64,000 nt of DNA from Maricaulis maris_C. GTDB taxonomy: Bacteria; Pseudomonadota; Alphaproteobacteria; Caulobacterales; Maricaulaceae. The position numbers and the translations under genes are program-made. Each line of letters starts with the position of its first letter. Within the stretch, counting starts at the first letter, position 1. Shown here piece after piece: positions 29,659 through 38,620 of the stretch. The DNA lies in the NCBI RefSeq assembly GCF_049116555.1, contig NZ_JAGDYT010000006.1, positions 248,001 through 312,000 on the forward strand, in the 5' to 3' direction. The notes beneath the pieces were generated by a model that saw nothing but the letters and a program-made list of their open reading frames with translations, was not told the DNA's origin and searched no databases.

Positions 29659-31083
29659 TCAGGCCTCCGTCAGTCCGAATGCGGTACCATCGACGAGAAC
29701 CGAGGCAATCTTGTGGAGGCCGGAACCGTTGGAGCCCTTGATGAGCACCACATCTCCCGCCTTCACGATGGATTTGACTTGTCCCAGCCCCTCGCCAGCA
29801 TCCTGCGCATAGCCGGTGTGAACCGTGTTCGGCAAGGCGTCATGCAGATGCTTCATGCGACGACCGCAGGCGATCACAGCATCGGCTCCGGCGGCGACCA
29901 GCTCGTCGGCCAGTGCCGCGTGAAGGCGGTTTTCGTCAGGGCCCAGTTCCAGCATGTCACCGAGAATGGCGATACGGCGCCCGCCCGCGGCCGGCTGGGC
30001 CGCTCCCAGAGCGGCGATCGCCGCGGCCATGGACACCGGATTGGCGTTATAGGCGTCATCGAGCAGGGTGAAAGCGCCCCCGCCGGGCAGGTTGATGGTG
30101 ATGGCACGCCCGCGACCAGCCTCGGCACCAACGCCCGAAAGCGCTTCGGCAACATCGCGCGCATCCAGTCCGGCACCGGCAGCCGCCGCGAAGATCGCGC
30201 CGGCATTCCAGGCCCAGTGTGCGCCGGTTGCGGCGAGGCGGAATGGGGCGCGAACGCCCAGGACATTGGCGACACCGCGGGAGCCGTCCAGCCCGGTCTC
30301 GAAATCCTCGATACGGATCGCGGCCGCCGCGCCCGTTCCGAAATCGAGCATGAAGGCCGCACAGGAATGACGGGCGTGCCGCGCCAGGCGCTCGGCCAGC
30401 GGGTCGTCAGACGGGTAGATCGCCACCCCGTCCTGTTCCAGCCCCTCGAAAATTTCGGATTTGGCGTCGGCAATGGCCTCGATTGTCCCCAAATTCTCCA
30501 GATGGGCCGGTGCGATCCGGGTGATCAGTGCCACATGCGGACGCACCAGCGCCGACAGATCGCGGATCTCGCCTGCATGGTTCATACCCATTTCGAAGAC
30601 GGCGCGTTCGGTCTGCTTGGGCATGCGCGCGAGGGTCAGCGGCACACCCCAATGATTATTGTAGGATTGAACGCTCCAGTGCGCCGGGCCGGCGGCCCGG
30701 AAGACGGCGGCGATCGCCTCTTTCACGCTGGTCTTGCCAACACTTCCGGTCACGGCGACGCGGATGGCATCGGAGCGATCACGCGCGGCCATGCCAAGCA
30801 TCCGCAAGCCATCCAGCACATCCTTCACCTGAAGGGCCGGCTCGACACCGGCATCCCCGCGCTCGACCAGGCAGGCTGACGCCCCCTTCTCCATCGCGGC
30901 GCTGACAAATTCATGCCCGTCCCGAACATCCTTGAGGGCGACGAAGAGATCACCGGGCTCCAGTGTGCGGGTGTCGATCGAGATGCCGGTCGCGGTCCAG
31001 TCAGTGTCACCCAACAGCATGCCACCGGTGGCGGCCATGGCCTGTCTGGATGTCCAGAGTGGTGCAGTCTTGCCGTCAGACAC
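29659..31083 (-). CDS. murF: UDP-MurNAc-tripeptide:D-alanyl-D-alanine ligase
   Basis: 474 residues from a GTG at 31083 giving VSDGKTAPLW; the open frame continues to 31173 but that part lies inside murE and is not MurF-like. Adds D-Ala-D-Ala, the product of Ddl encoded in the same cluster. Seen: GISIDTRTLEPGDLFVAL, P-loop GSVGKTSVKEAI, NNHWGVPLTLARMP, and DDAYNANPVSMAAAI. Overlaps murE by eight bases. Confidence 0.95.
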   Translation of the reverse strand: MSDGKTAPLWTSRQAMAATGGMLLGDTDWTATGISIDTRTLEPGDLFVALKDVRDGHEFVSAAMEKGASACLVERGDAGVEPALQVKDVLDGLRMLGMAARDRSDAIRVAVTGSVGKTSVKEAIAAVFRAAGPAHWSVQSYNNHWGVPLTLARMPKQTERAVFEMGMNHAGEIRDLSALVRPHVALITRIAPAHLENLGTIEAIADAKSEIFEGLEQDGVAIYPSDDPLAERLARHARHSCAAFMLDFGTGAAAAIRIEDFETGLDGSRGVANVLGVRAPFRLAATGAHWAWNAGAIFAAAAGAGLDARDVAEALSGVGAEAGRGRAITINLPGGGAFTLLDDAYNANPVSMAAAIAALGAAQPAAGGRRIAILGDMLELGPDENRLHAALADELVAAGADAVIACGRRMKHLHDALPNTVHTGYAQDAGEGLGQVKSIVKAGDVVLIKGSNGSGLHKIASVLVDGTAFGLTEA

Positions 31084-32527
31084 GGGCAGCCTCCCTTTGC
31101 GCCAGCGCCGCCCGGCCCTGGTCACGATCATCAAAGGGGTGGACGACATCGCCGATGGTCTGGCCCGTCTCATGCCCCTTGCCGGCGATCAGCAGGCAAT
31201 CGCCCGCACGCAGCATGTCCACGCCATGGCGGATGGCCTCGGCCCGGTCGGCGATTTCCTCGGCATCCGGACAGCCCTTGAGCACGGCCTTGCGGATGCT
31301 GGCAGGATCCTCGGAGCGCGGATTATCGTCAGTGACAATCACATGATCGGCCTGGTTGGCCGCGATCACCCCCATCTTCGCGCGCTTGGACGCATCGCGA
31401 TCGCCACCACACCCGAATATGACAATCACCCGGCCGCGTGTGTGCGGACGCGCGGCGCGGAGCAATTTGTCCAGCCCGTCGGGCGTATGGGCATAGTCAA
31501 CAAGCACCGGAGCGGCCTCCGCCGTCTCTCCGACTTTCTCGAGCCGGCCCGGAACGCCGGTCAGTGTCTTGAGGGTCGCCAGCACATCGCCCTCCCCGAC
31601 ACCGTCCGCAAGAGCGATGGCGGCGGCACCGAGCGCGTTGAGAATCTGGAACTCACCCACCAGCGGGATATCGAGCGAATACTCGCGCCCCTGCCAGGCG
31701 AAGACGACGCTCTGGCTGGCCGGGCGCGGCGTGATCTCGCGAATGGCCAGATCGCGGCCGCGCCAGCCCATGGTCAGGACGTCCAGGCCGCGCTCGCGCG
31801 CCGCGGCGGCCATCTTGCCACCCCACTCGCTATCGACATTGATCACGGCCCGCCCATCGGCCGGCAGGCGCTCTGTGAAGAGTTTTAGTTTGGATGCGAA
31901 GTAATCGGCGAAATCCGGATGATAGTCCAGATGATCCTGGGTCAGATTGGTAAACGCACCGACCGCCAGTCGGACCCCGTCCATACGATGCTGTTTGAGC
32001 CCATGGCTTGATGCTTCCATGCCCAGATGGGTCACACCCTCGCCGGCTAGGCGATCGAGCGCGGCCTGCAAGGCGACGGCGTCCGGCGTGGTATAGCCGG
32101 TCACTTCCACGGTATCGCCGCGGGTCACGCCGAGCGTACCCAGACAAGCGGCATCGAGACCCGCACCGGCCCAGATCTGGCGCAGGAATTCAACAGTCGA
32201 GCTTTTGCCATTTGTCCCGGTAATGGCAACGATATGCGCGGGCTGGCGCGGATAGAAACGCGCCGCCATGCGCGCCAGAAGCGCCGCCGGTTGATCCACA
32301 GCGATCACCGGAACCGGTGCATCGACCGGCTTGTCCGTCAGGATCACGCCGGCGCCGGCTGCCAGCGCCTTGGGAATGAAGTCACGGCCATGGACTTTCA
32401 CTCCGGGCAGCGCCGCAAAGACAAAGCCCGGCTCGACCTTGCGGCTGTCCAGGGTCAGCCCGCGGATGTCCTCGTGCCCGCCAGTGACAGACAGGCCTTC
32501 TCCGGCGAGCAACTCATCCAGGGTCAC
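31076..32527 (-). CDS. murE: UDP-MurNAc-L-Ala-D-Glu:meso-diaminopimelate ligase
   Basis: 483 residues. Seen: GLTLDSRKVEPGFVFAAL near the N-terminus, P-loop GTNGKSSTVEF, LTQDHLDYHPDFADYFASK, DYAHTPDGLDKLL, and DNPRSEDP. The DNPR motif marks the meso-diaminopimelate type rather than the lysine type, so the organism should have DAP peptidoglycan. Overlaps ftsI upstream by four bases. Confidence 0.97.
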   Translation of the reverse strand: MTLDELLAGEGLSVTGGHEDIRGLTLDSRKVEPGFVFAALPGVKVHGRDFIPKALAAGAGVILTDKPVDAPVPVIAVDQPAALLARMAARFYPRQPAHIVAITGTNGKSSTVEFLRQIWAGAGLDAACLGTLGVTRGDTVEVTGYTTPDAVALQAALDRLAGEGVTHLGMEASSHGLKQHRMDGVRLAVGAFTNLTQDHLDYHPDFADYFASKLKLFTERLPADGRAVINVDSEWGGKMAAAARERGLDVLTMGWRGRDLAIREITPRPASQSVVFAWQGREYSLDIPLVGEFQILNALGAAAIALADGVGEGDVLATLKTLTGVPGRLEKVGETAEAAPVLVDYAHTPDGLDKLLRAARPHTRGRVIVIFGCGGDRDASKRAKMGVIAANQADHVIVTDDNPRSEDPASIRKAVLKGCPDAEEIADRAEAIRHGVDMLRAGDCLLIAGKGHETGQTIGDVVHPFDDRDQGRAALAQREAARV

Positions 32528-34281
32528 GGGATCATCTCCGGCATCAGGGCTGCGCGAACAAGAGCGGCGCGACCGACCGGGTCTTCATTCGACCGGTCAA
32601 CACCGAGAATGGGGGCAATCCGCGCCACGATTTCACCCACTGCCGGCGCCGCGACCCGGCCACCGGTCGGGCGAAGATAGGTCGGTTCGGGCATTTGCGG
32701 TTCGTCGAGCAACACAAGGATCGCATATTGCGGATCATTGGCCGGAAAAACGGCCGAAAATGAGGAGAGAAGTCGGCTCGTATCATAGCCGCCGCGGGTG
32801 GGCTTGTCGGCCGTGCCCGTCTTGCCGGCCACCAGATAGCCGACCGCTTCGGCATTGCCGCCGGTTCCGCCCACCACATTCTCGCGCATCAGGGCAAGGA
32901 CATCGCGCGCCACCTCGGACCGCATGACACGCTCACCAAGAATGGTTTCGTCGGCTGCGACGGGCAGAAGCGTTGGCGGGACATAGACACCGTCATTGGC
33001 GATGGCGGCGAAGGCGGCGATCGTCGCAATCGGGCTCACCGCAATACCGTGGCCATAGGAGATCGTGACAGTTTCCGTCGGCCCCCAATTGCGTGGCAGA
33101 AGCGGATCGGCGCTTTCCGCCAGTTCGATCGGCGCGCGCTCGAGCAGGCGCAAATCGCCGAGGAAACCCCGCTGCGCATCGGCGCCCACTTCCAGCGCCA
33201 TGTGGCCGGAGCCTATATTGGACGAATGGGTGAAGATCTCCGGCACGGTCAGCCAGCGCTCCTCGCCGTGATAGTCGGAAATCTCATAGCCGCCGACCGA
33301 AAGCGGTGCCCGCGCATCATAGCGGCTCTCCATGGTCGCCGTGCCTTCCTCAAGCGCGACCGCGACGGTGAACGCCTTGAAAGTCGAGCCCATTTCATAG
33401 ACCGACTGGGCCGCGCGGTTGAGCCGTTCGCCATTGCTGGCATCGGCTGGCCGATTGGGATCAAAGTCCGGCAGGGAAACCATGCCGAGGATTTCACCCG
33501 TGCGGACATTCATGACAATGCCGGTCGCCGCCAGCGCCCGGTATTCGGCCATGCTGGCGCGCAGGACCTCATCGAGATGGAATTGGACTGCCATGTCGAT
33601 CGACAGCGCGACCGGACGGCCATCGCCGGACATCAGCGCACTGTCGAAGGCGCGCTCCGCGCCGGCGAGCCCGTCCATGTCGCGATTGGTATAGCCAACC
33701 ACATGCGAGGCCAGACGGCCGCGCGGATAGACACGTCGCGGCTCCGAGCGGAATTCCAGACCCGGCAGGCCGAGCGCGAAGACCGCCTGGCGCTGACGCG
33801 GCGTGAGATTGCGGCGGACCCAGACGAAGCGGCGCCGCGAGTCGAGCTCTTCCGCCAGGCCGGCGACATCGATATCGGGCAGGACGGTGGCCAGCATTTC
33901 CGCGGTTTCCGCGGCATCCCAGACCAGGGCGGGGTCGGCATAGAGGGAATGGGTGTCGAGCGTCGTAGCCAGGACCTGACCGGTCCGGTCAAACAGATCG
34001 CCTCGCGCTTGCGCGGCCACTGCCTGGCGATTTGGCGAAGCCGCATCAGCTGACCCGGTTACCGCGATCTCCACCGCCCGGCCACCGAGAATGGCGAAGC
34101 CGAGGGCCATTGAGAGCCCCATGACTCGCAAACGTCCGCGCGAGGATTCCATCGCGCGGGTTTCATCACTCTCAATCCGGAGCAAGCGCGACATGTCCGC
34201 CGGCGCCGCCTCCGCCAAGGGCGGCGGGGCGAGGGTCCGCGCCTCGGCCGATACCTGTTTGCGGAACGGCCACAGACGCAT
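32524..34281 (-). CDS. ftsI: Septal peptidoglycan transpeptidase FtsI (PBP3)
   Basis: 585 residues. Class B penicillin-binding protein: cytoplasmic N-terminus (about 1-55), one transmembrane segment around MGLSMALGFAILGG, a pedestal domain, and a transpeptidase domain with GSTFK (nucleophile Ser), HSSN (SxN) and AGKTGTAD (KTG). Works with FtsW at the septum. Its start shares one base with the ftsL stop (TGATG). Confidence 0.96.
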   Translation of the reverse strand: MRLWPFRKQVSAEARTLAPPPLAEAAPADMSRLLRIESDETRAMESSRGRLRVMGLSMALGFAILGGRAVEIAVTGSADAASPNRQAVAAQARGDLFDRTGQVLATTLDTHSLYADPALVWDAAETAEMLATVLPDIDVAGLAEELDSRRRFVWVRRNLTPRQRQAVFALGLPGLEFRSEPRRVYPRGRLASHVVGYTNRDMDGLAGAERAFDSALMSGDGRPVALSIDMAVQFHLDEVLRASMAEYRALAATGIVMNVRTGEILGMVSLPDFDPNRPADASNGERLNRAAQSVYEMGSTFKAFTVAVALEEGTATMESRYDARAPLSVGGYEISDYHGEERWLTVPEIFTHSSNIGSGHMALEVGADAQRGFLGDLRLLERAPIELAESADPLLPRNWGPTETVTISYGHGIAVSPIATIAAFAAIANDGVYVPPTLLPVAADETILGERVMRSEVARDVLALMRENVVGGTGGNAEAVGYLVAGKTGTADKPTRGGYDTSRLLSSFSAVFPANDPQYAILVLLDEPQMPEPTYLRPTGGRVAAPAVGEIVARIAPILGVDRSNEDPVGRAALVRAALMPEMIP

Positions 34282-34664
34282 CAGTCCGGACCTCCCACCC
34301 GCGTCGGCTCAGCCATCGCCAGAGCACCCTCCTCCTGGCGAACCAGCGCCTGGTCGCGGCGCACGCCCTCATTTTCGGGGCGGGCATCGGCAAGCAATGG
34401 CAGATCGCTCAAATCGACCTCCCGGGACGGGTCCAGCGGTTCAAAGCCGAGATAGCGCCGAGCCAGGGCGCGCAGGCGCTCCGGGTCTTCCAGATGGGCG
34501 ATCTCGACATTGAGCACATTGATCTGACGACGCTCCTCGACGAGCTGGGCCTGGATATCCTCAAGACGTTCCTGCGAGCTCTTCGCCTCGGCCTTGGCGA
34601 TATAGAGCGCGACCGCCAGAGCTGCGGCAACGACGAACGCAATCGCATTGAGCGTGCGGATCAT
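34281..34664 (-). CDS. ftsL: Cell division protein FtsL
   Basis: 127 residues: a short cytoplasmic start, one transmembrane segment AIAFVVAAALAVALYIA, then a coiled coil (about 28-62, rich in Glu, Gln and Leu) and LRALARRYLGFEPLDP, typical of alphaproteobacterial FtsL. The acidic, Pro-containing tail is poorly conserved. Bridges FtsQ and FtsI/W. Overlaps rsmH upstream by four bases. Confidence 0.88.
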   Translation of the reverse strand: MIRTLNAIAFVVAAALAVALYIAKAEAKSSQERLEDIQAQLVEERRQINVLNVEIAHLEDPERLRALARRYLGFEPLDPSREVDLSDLPLLADARPENEGVRRDQALVRQEEGALAMAEPTRVGGPD

Positions 34665-35668
34665 AGCGCGGCCTCCAGTCGGGCGAGCGGAACAATACTC
34701 GTGTGAAGCGACGGCCCGTCAGCCCAGGCAGGCGCTTCCGTTCGGATGGCCGCACGAAGCTTGGCAGAGCGAGCCCGCGGATTGTCCGCTGCCTCTTCAT
34801 CACTGGCCGCCACGGCGCGGCGGGTCAGCAAGGAGAAGCTCGGCGCGGGTCCGGCTTCAACCACCGGCTCGTGGCGCGAACCACCGCCTCCGGCCAGGCC
34901 GGCACGGCCTCGCAGGAAGGTCTTGACCATGCGGTCTTCCAGTGAATGGAAGGTAACCACGACAAGCCGACCCAGCGGGGTCAAAAGCTGCTCGGCTGCC
35001 TCCAGCGCACGGGCCAGCTCGCCGAGCTCGTCATTGACGAAAATCCGCAGCGCCTGGAACACTTTTGTGGCCGGGTGAATCTTTGAGTGTTTTCCGCCTG
35101 TTGCGCGGGTGACAATTTCGGCGAGCCGATCCGTCGTCTCGATTTTCGCCTCGGCGCGCGCCGTACAGATGAATTTCGCAATCCGGCGCGAGCGCCGCTC
35201 TTCGCCGTATACATAAAATATGTCGGCGAGCTCGGACTCCTTGAGCCGGTTCACCGCGTCGGCCGCACTCGGGCCGTCGGCCGCCATGCGCATGTCCAGC
35301 GGACCTTTGCGCATGAAGGAGAAGCCGCGCTCAGCCTGGTCGATCTGCATCGAGGAAACGCCGATATCCAGCACAATGCCATCGACACTGTCGATCCCGC
35401 GCGACGCCAGCACCTCGCCCATGGCGGAAAAAGGCGCCTCGGCAAAGGAGAAACGCCCGCCAGAGGCCTGGACCAGCTGGGTTGCCGCCGGCTGGACCGC
35501 CGGATCGCGATCGATACCGATCAGCTTGCAGTCCGCTGCGGAGAGAATGCCGCGCGAATAACCGCCAGCCCCAAAGGTGCCGTCGATATACAGAGCCCCG
35601 CTGCGCGGCTCGAGCGCGTGCAGGACCTCAGCCAGCATGACCGGGATATGCGGAGACTGACTCATCAC
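34661..35668 (-). CDS. rsmH: 16S rRNA (cytosine1402-N4)-methyltransferase RsmH
   Basis: 335 residues. Seen: HIPVMLAEVLHAL at the start, YIDGTFGAGGYSRGIL (SAM-binding motif I), DIGVSSMQID, the RGFSFMRKGPLDMRM block, and VVVTFHSLEDRMVKTFLR, all characteristic of MraW/RsmH. Fine-tunes the ribosomal P site. Starts on the mraZ stop (ATGA). Confidence 0.97.
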   Translation of the reverse strand: MMSQSPHIPVMLAEVLHALEPRSGALYIDGTFGAGGYSRGILSAADCKLIGIDRDPAVQPAATQLVQASGGRFSFAEAPFSAMGEVLASRGIDSVDGIVLDIGVSSMQIDQAERGFSFMRKGPLDMRMAADGPSAADAVNRLKESELADIFYVYGEERRSRRIAKFICTARAEAKIETTDRLAEIVTRATGGKHSKIHPATKVFQALRIFVNDELGELARALEAAEQLLTPLGRLVVVTFHSLEDRMVKTFLRGRAGLAGGGGSRHEPVVEAGPAPSFSLLTRRAVAASDEEAADNPRARSAKLRAAIRTEAPAWADGPSLHTSIVPLARLEAAL

Positions 35669-36144
35669 GCGCCTCCGGTCCGGGGCGGGAGCTTGAGCGA
35701 TTTCTTGTTGTCACGGGCAAAATTGCGGGCATTCGCCTTGCGCTCGGCGAGACGCTCCGGATCCCAGATCTCGAAGCGCGCCCCCAGACCGACAAAGGCA
35801 GCCTTGCCGCCCAGCCCGGCATGTTCGATCAGATCCCTGGGAAGGCTGACCCGACCGGTGCCGTCAAAGGCCAGACCGCGTGTGTCACCGAAAATGGTCT
35901 GCTCGAAGGCGGCGCGCGCGTCGTCATAGGGATCCATTTCCTCCATGAGCGCGAGGTAACGGTCGAGCAGAGCCTGCCCGCCCCCTTCCAGATAGCCACC
36001 CTCGAAGGACGGCCAGACGAAAATCTTCTCTTCGGGGTCATTCTTGACGACTGCGCGGAAGCCGGCAGGCACGGAAACCCGTCCCTTTGCGTCCACCCCA
36101 TTGATCGTCGTCGACAGAAACACGCGAGAAACCCCCAGAGCCAT
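35665..36144 (-). CDS. mraZ: Transcriptional regulator MraZ
   Basis: 159 residues, two SpoVT/AbrB-like half-domains: the first with DAKGRVSVPAGFRAVV (about 14-29) and the second with GTGRVSLPRDLIEHAGL. MraZ binds its own promoter and controls the dcw operon. It is the first gene of the cluster; three direct TGGGA repeats spaced ten bases lie 26-52 bases upstream of its start, a likely autoregulatory site. The C-terminus is basic. Confidence 0.95.
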   Translation of the reverse strand: MALGVSRVFLSTTINGVDAKGRVSVPAGFRAVVKNDPEEKIFVWPSFEGGYLEGGGQALLDRYLALMEEMDPYDDARAAFEQTIFGDTRGLAFDGTGRVSLPRDLIEHAGLGGKAAFVGLGARFEIWDPERLAERKANARNFARDNKKSLKLPPRTGGA

Positions 36145-36557
36145 GAGACCCGTCCCTCATGGTTAACGATGGGATAACATGGGATCAGATGGGAAACAAT
36201 GACGAAAGGCCCGTTTTTCATGGAATAGCGCGCCTCTAGAAGTATTCGATTATGAGAAAAACAAGAACAGGAAGAGAACATTAAGTTAATATCCACAGGC
36301 CCCGGATCGGCTGAGCCTCGGAATCTCGCGAAATGCACGAAAATTGGGGATTGTTTCCGGATTGGCAAAAGCGGTCGCTTCGCGAGACCAGATCCGGTCC
36401 GCCACGGGGGCTGATCCCGCTTTCAACGCGATTGGTGCCGAAATGGAAAGGACGCCCGCGCGCGAAGATCGCAGGCGCGATCGCATCACCGCGCCGGGCC
36501 GGACCGTCACCGGGAATTTCGCTGTCGGAGGTCCGGTGACCGGATGCCGGAAAAAAT
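36145..36557 (-). promoter_or_regulatory. mraZ upstream (dcw promoter) region
   Basis: 413 bases without a gene, between mraZ and rnpB. The part from about 36145 to 36300 is noticeably AT-richer than its surroundings and should hold the dcw promoter; no clear -35/-10 could be fixed. It contains the TGGGA repeats (36170-36194) and one GANTC site (36321-36325). Nothing further was recognised in 36330-36557 except a small inverted repeat gtcaccgg/ccggtgac (36506-36540). Confidence 0.55.
36170..36194 (+). promoter_or_regulatory. Three TGGGA direct repeats, probable MraZ box
   Basis: tggga occurs at 36170, 36180 and 36190, exactly ten bases apart, so each is separated by five bases. The reported MraZ box in E. 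coli is TGGGN repeats with 5-nt spacers. Here the repeats lie on the strand opposite to mraZ, 26 bases before its ATG. Confidence 0.6.
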
Positions 36558-36946
36558 GATCAGGCGGCCTGTAAGCCGGGTCCTGTCCCCCGGACGAGCC
36601 GGGGCGACGGTCATTCATCTGCGATCGTGTTTGCACACGACCTGTTGCGACCTACCCGGACAGCATGCGGAGGCGCACGTGCAACCCGAAAGCTGCGGTC
36701 TGTCCCTATTCGGTCTTGCTCCAGGTGGGGCTTGCCTAGCCCTCTTCCTTGCGGTCGAGGCGGTGCGCTCTTACCGCACCGTTTCACCCTTGCCTGGCCC
36801 GAAGGCCCGGCGGTCTGTTCTCTGCTGCGCTTTCCCTGGGGTCACCCCCGCCGGACGCTATCCGGCACCTTGCCTCCGTGGAGCCCGGACTTTCCTCGAC
36901 AACACCGTTTCCGGCCCAGTTGCCGCGACCGCCCAGCCGCCTGATC
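36558..36946 (-). ncRNA. rnpB: RNase P RNA
   Basis: Read on the minus strand, this carries the hallmark gaggaaagtccgggctcc near the 5' part, then the universally conserved cagagaacagaccgcc-type region, agggtgaaacggtgcggtaa, and near the 3' end ggtcgcaacagg and gacaggacccggcttacag. The 5' and 3' ends pair (gatcaggcggc with gccgcctgatc), giving helix P1 and setting the limits. The layout is bacterial type A. A TTGACG/GATCTA promoter with 17-base spacing predicts transcription from 36946, matching the start of P1. A run of six T follows the 3' end. Confidence 0.95.
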
Positions 36947-36952
36947 GCCGCC

Positions 36953-36981
36953 TAGATCGGTCAGACCGGACCAGGCGTCAA
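36953..36981 (-). promoter_or_regulatory. rnpB promoter
   Basis: On the minus strand ttgacg (36976-36981) and gatcta (36953-36958) are separated by exactly 17 bases; the expected start seven bases on is 36946, the first base of RNase P helix P1. The TTGACG -35, as in alphaproteobacterial housekeeping promoters, contains the ampD stop codon TGA (36978-36980). Confidence 0.65.
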
Positions 36982-37670
36982 GTGCGATCGGCCAGCGCGG
37001 CGATGAGCGACCCCGTCTCCCGGTCGGCAATCCCGTCGACACACGCCGGTCGCCAGCGTCGCTGGAAGGCTTCGATCACGGCGTCGAGGCCGGGATCAAG
37101 CGCATAGCCGATCGCCTCGAGACCGGATCCGACATCCGCCACCGGCTCACCTGCCGGCGGGGTTGCCCGTGCACAGCCCGCGGCGGCAAGTCGCCCCCAG
37201 GGGAAATGCTCGCCCGGGTCCTGCTTGCGGCCAGGTGCCACGTCGGAATGGCCGATCACACACTCGGCGCCCAGACCGTGCCGCGTCATCACATCGGCCA
37301 CGAGCGCGATCAGTCGATCGATCTGGACGGCCGGATAGGCCGGTAGCGCGAAATCATGCCCGCCATTGACGATCTCGATGCCGATCGAGGCCGAGTTCAC
37401 ATCGGTTTCGCCTCGCCAGCTGCCCACGCCGGCATGCCAGGCCCGCTTGTCTTCACCGACGAGCTGAAGGATCCGGCCATCCTCCCGGACAACATAGTGC
37501 GCACTGACCTGGGCTTCGCGATCGCGCAGGCGGTCGATCGCCGCCGCGCCACTCTCCATGCCGGTATAGTGAAGGAGGATAAGGCTGACCGGCGTCTTGC
37601 GGTCATTGAAATTCGGCGACGGGGCCGCGATCACGTCGAGGCCTGTCTGCGCAGTCACATCCAGGATCAC
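36978..37670 (-). CDS. ampD: N-acetylmuramoyl-L-alanine amidase, AmpD type
   Basis: 230 residues, no signal peptide, so cytosolic muropeptide recycling is likely. Amidase_2 fold. Seen: LILLHYTGMESG (first zinc His), AWHAGVGSWRG, GIEIVNGG (conserved Glu), and VIGHSDVAPGRKQDPGEHFPW with the second zinc His, catalytic Lys and final zinc Asp. It overlaps the transporter gene upstream by four bases (ATGA). Its last codons contain the -35 of rnpB. Confidence 0.92.
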   Translation of the reverse strand: MILDVTAQTGLDVIAAPSPNFNDRKTPVSLILLHYTGMESGAAAIDRLRDREAQVSAHYVVREDGRILQLVGEDKRAWHAGVGSWRGETDVNSASIGIEIVNGGHDFALPAYPAVQIDRLIALVADVMTRHGLGAECVIGHSDVAPGRKQDPGEHFPWGRLAAAGCARATPPAGEPVADVGSGLEAIGYALDPGLDAVIEAFQRRWRPACVDGIADRETGSLIAALADRT

Positions 37671-38581
37671 AATGTCTTCTCCCGCGCCAGGGCGGCAGCC
37701 GGCAGTTTACGGTTCTGCCGCAGGGCGATGATGCCGACGCCAACCAGGGTCAGCCCGCCCCCGACGAAGAGGCGCCAGCCCATCGGATCGCCGGTCAGGA
37801 GAATGCCCGAGACGACACCGACCAGCGGCGCCAGCAACGTAATGGGCGCGATGAGGGTCGCATCATAGCGCTTGAGCAGATTGTAGAACACGCCGTGTCC
37901 GAAAATATTCACCAGCACGACGGTGATGAGGAGGGCGAGACCGAAAGCCCAGCCACCCGAGACCACGCCCGCCATCTGATTGCTCTCGAAGGTCAGCGAC
38001 AACAGCAGGAGGGGCGGCCAGGAAATCAGCCCGATCCAGGCCTGCATGCGGATCGAGTCCATGGGCAGGCGTTTGACCAGGATCATGCCCACCGACGCCA
38101 CGAAGGCGGCGCCAACGCCCAGCAGCATGCCGATCGACATATCGGTCTCACCGGGATTGAAGATCACCAGCAAGACCCCGGCGAGGGCCAGTGTCATGCC
38201 GGCTATCCGTGGCAGACCGACCGATTCCTTGAGGAAGATGACGGACAATATGGTGGCGAACGGCACGCCCATCTGGACCGCAATGGCCATCCCCGACGGG
38301 GTCGCCCAGCGCATGCCAAGGAACATCAAAGCGTATTGCAGCGCCCCCATGCACAGCGCCACGCCTATCATCGTCTTGATGTCGGTGGGACGCGGCCTCA
38401 GCCACGGCGCGAGGAAGGCATAAAGGAGGGCGAAGCGCAGGAAGGCGAAGAAGATCGGTGGTACGCCGTCAAAGCCGGGTATCCAGCCGGGCGCACCGGT
38501 AACCGCGAACTTCGCAACCACGAAGTTGAAGCCCCAGACCACGCAGACCGCGACGAGAAGAAGAAAATCCTTGAGACGCAT
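37667..38581 (-). CDS. EamA/DMT-family transporter
   Basis: 304 residues with ten hydrophobic segments arranged as two EamA repeats (about 5-140 and 150-290). WGFNFVVAKFAV in the first segment is typical of drug/metabolite exporters such as YdcZ/RhaT-like or amino-acid exporters. Substrate unknown. Coupled to ampD by a four-base overlap, so export or import of a cell-wall-related compound is conceivable but unproven. Confidence 0.85.
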   Translation of the reverse strand: MRLKDFLLLVAVCVVWGFNFVVAKFAVTGAPGWIPGFDGVPPIFFAFLRFALLYAFLAPWLRPRPTDIKTMIGVALCMGALQYALMFLGMRWATPSGMAIAVQMGVPFATILSVIFLKESVGLPRIAGMTLALAGVLLVIFNPGETDMSIGMLLGVGAAFVASVGMILVKRLPMDSIRMQAWIGLISWPPLLLLSLTFESNQMAGVVSGGWAFGLALLITVVLVNIFGHGVFYNLLKRYDATLIAPITLLAPLVGVVSGILLTGDPMGWRLFVGGGLTLVGVGIIALRQNRKLPAAALAREKTL

Positions 38582-38620
38582 ACCGCAGTCTGGAACGCGC
38601 CGGACGGATGCGGCAAGACC

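Noticed and set aside
36162..36177. Half-matching CtrA word ttaacgatgggataa upstream of mraZ
   Set aside because: The second half is ATAA, not TTAA, and it overlaps the TGGGA repeats; too weak to claim.
36289..36297. DnaA-box-like word atatccaca (one mismatch to TTATCCACA)
   Set aside because: A single imperfect copy is expected by chance and no other origin features are present.
36506..36540. Inverted repeat gtcaccgg/ccggtgac between mraZ and rnpB
   Set aside because: Long loop, no U-tract and no known regulator; not enough to call a terminator or operator.
36544..37107. Plus-strand open frame covering the RNase P RNA
   Set aside because: The region is clearly rnpB on the minus strand; the frame has no RBS or protein-like character.
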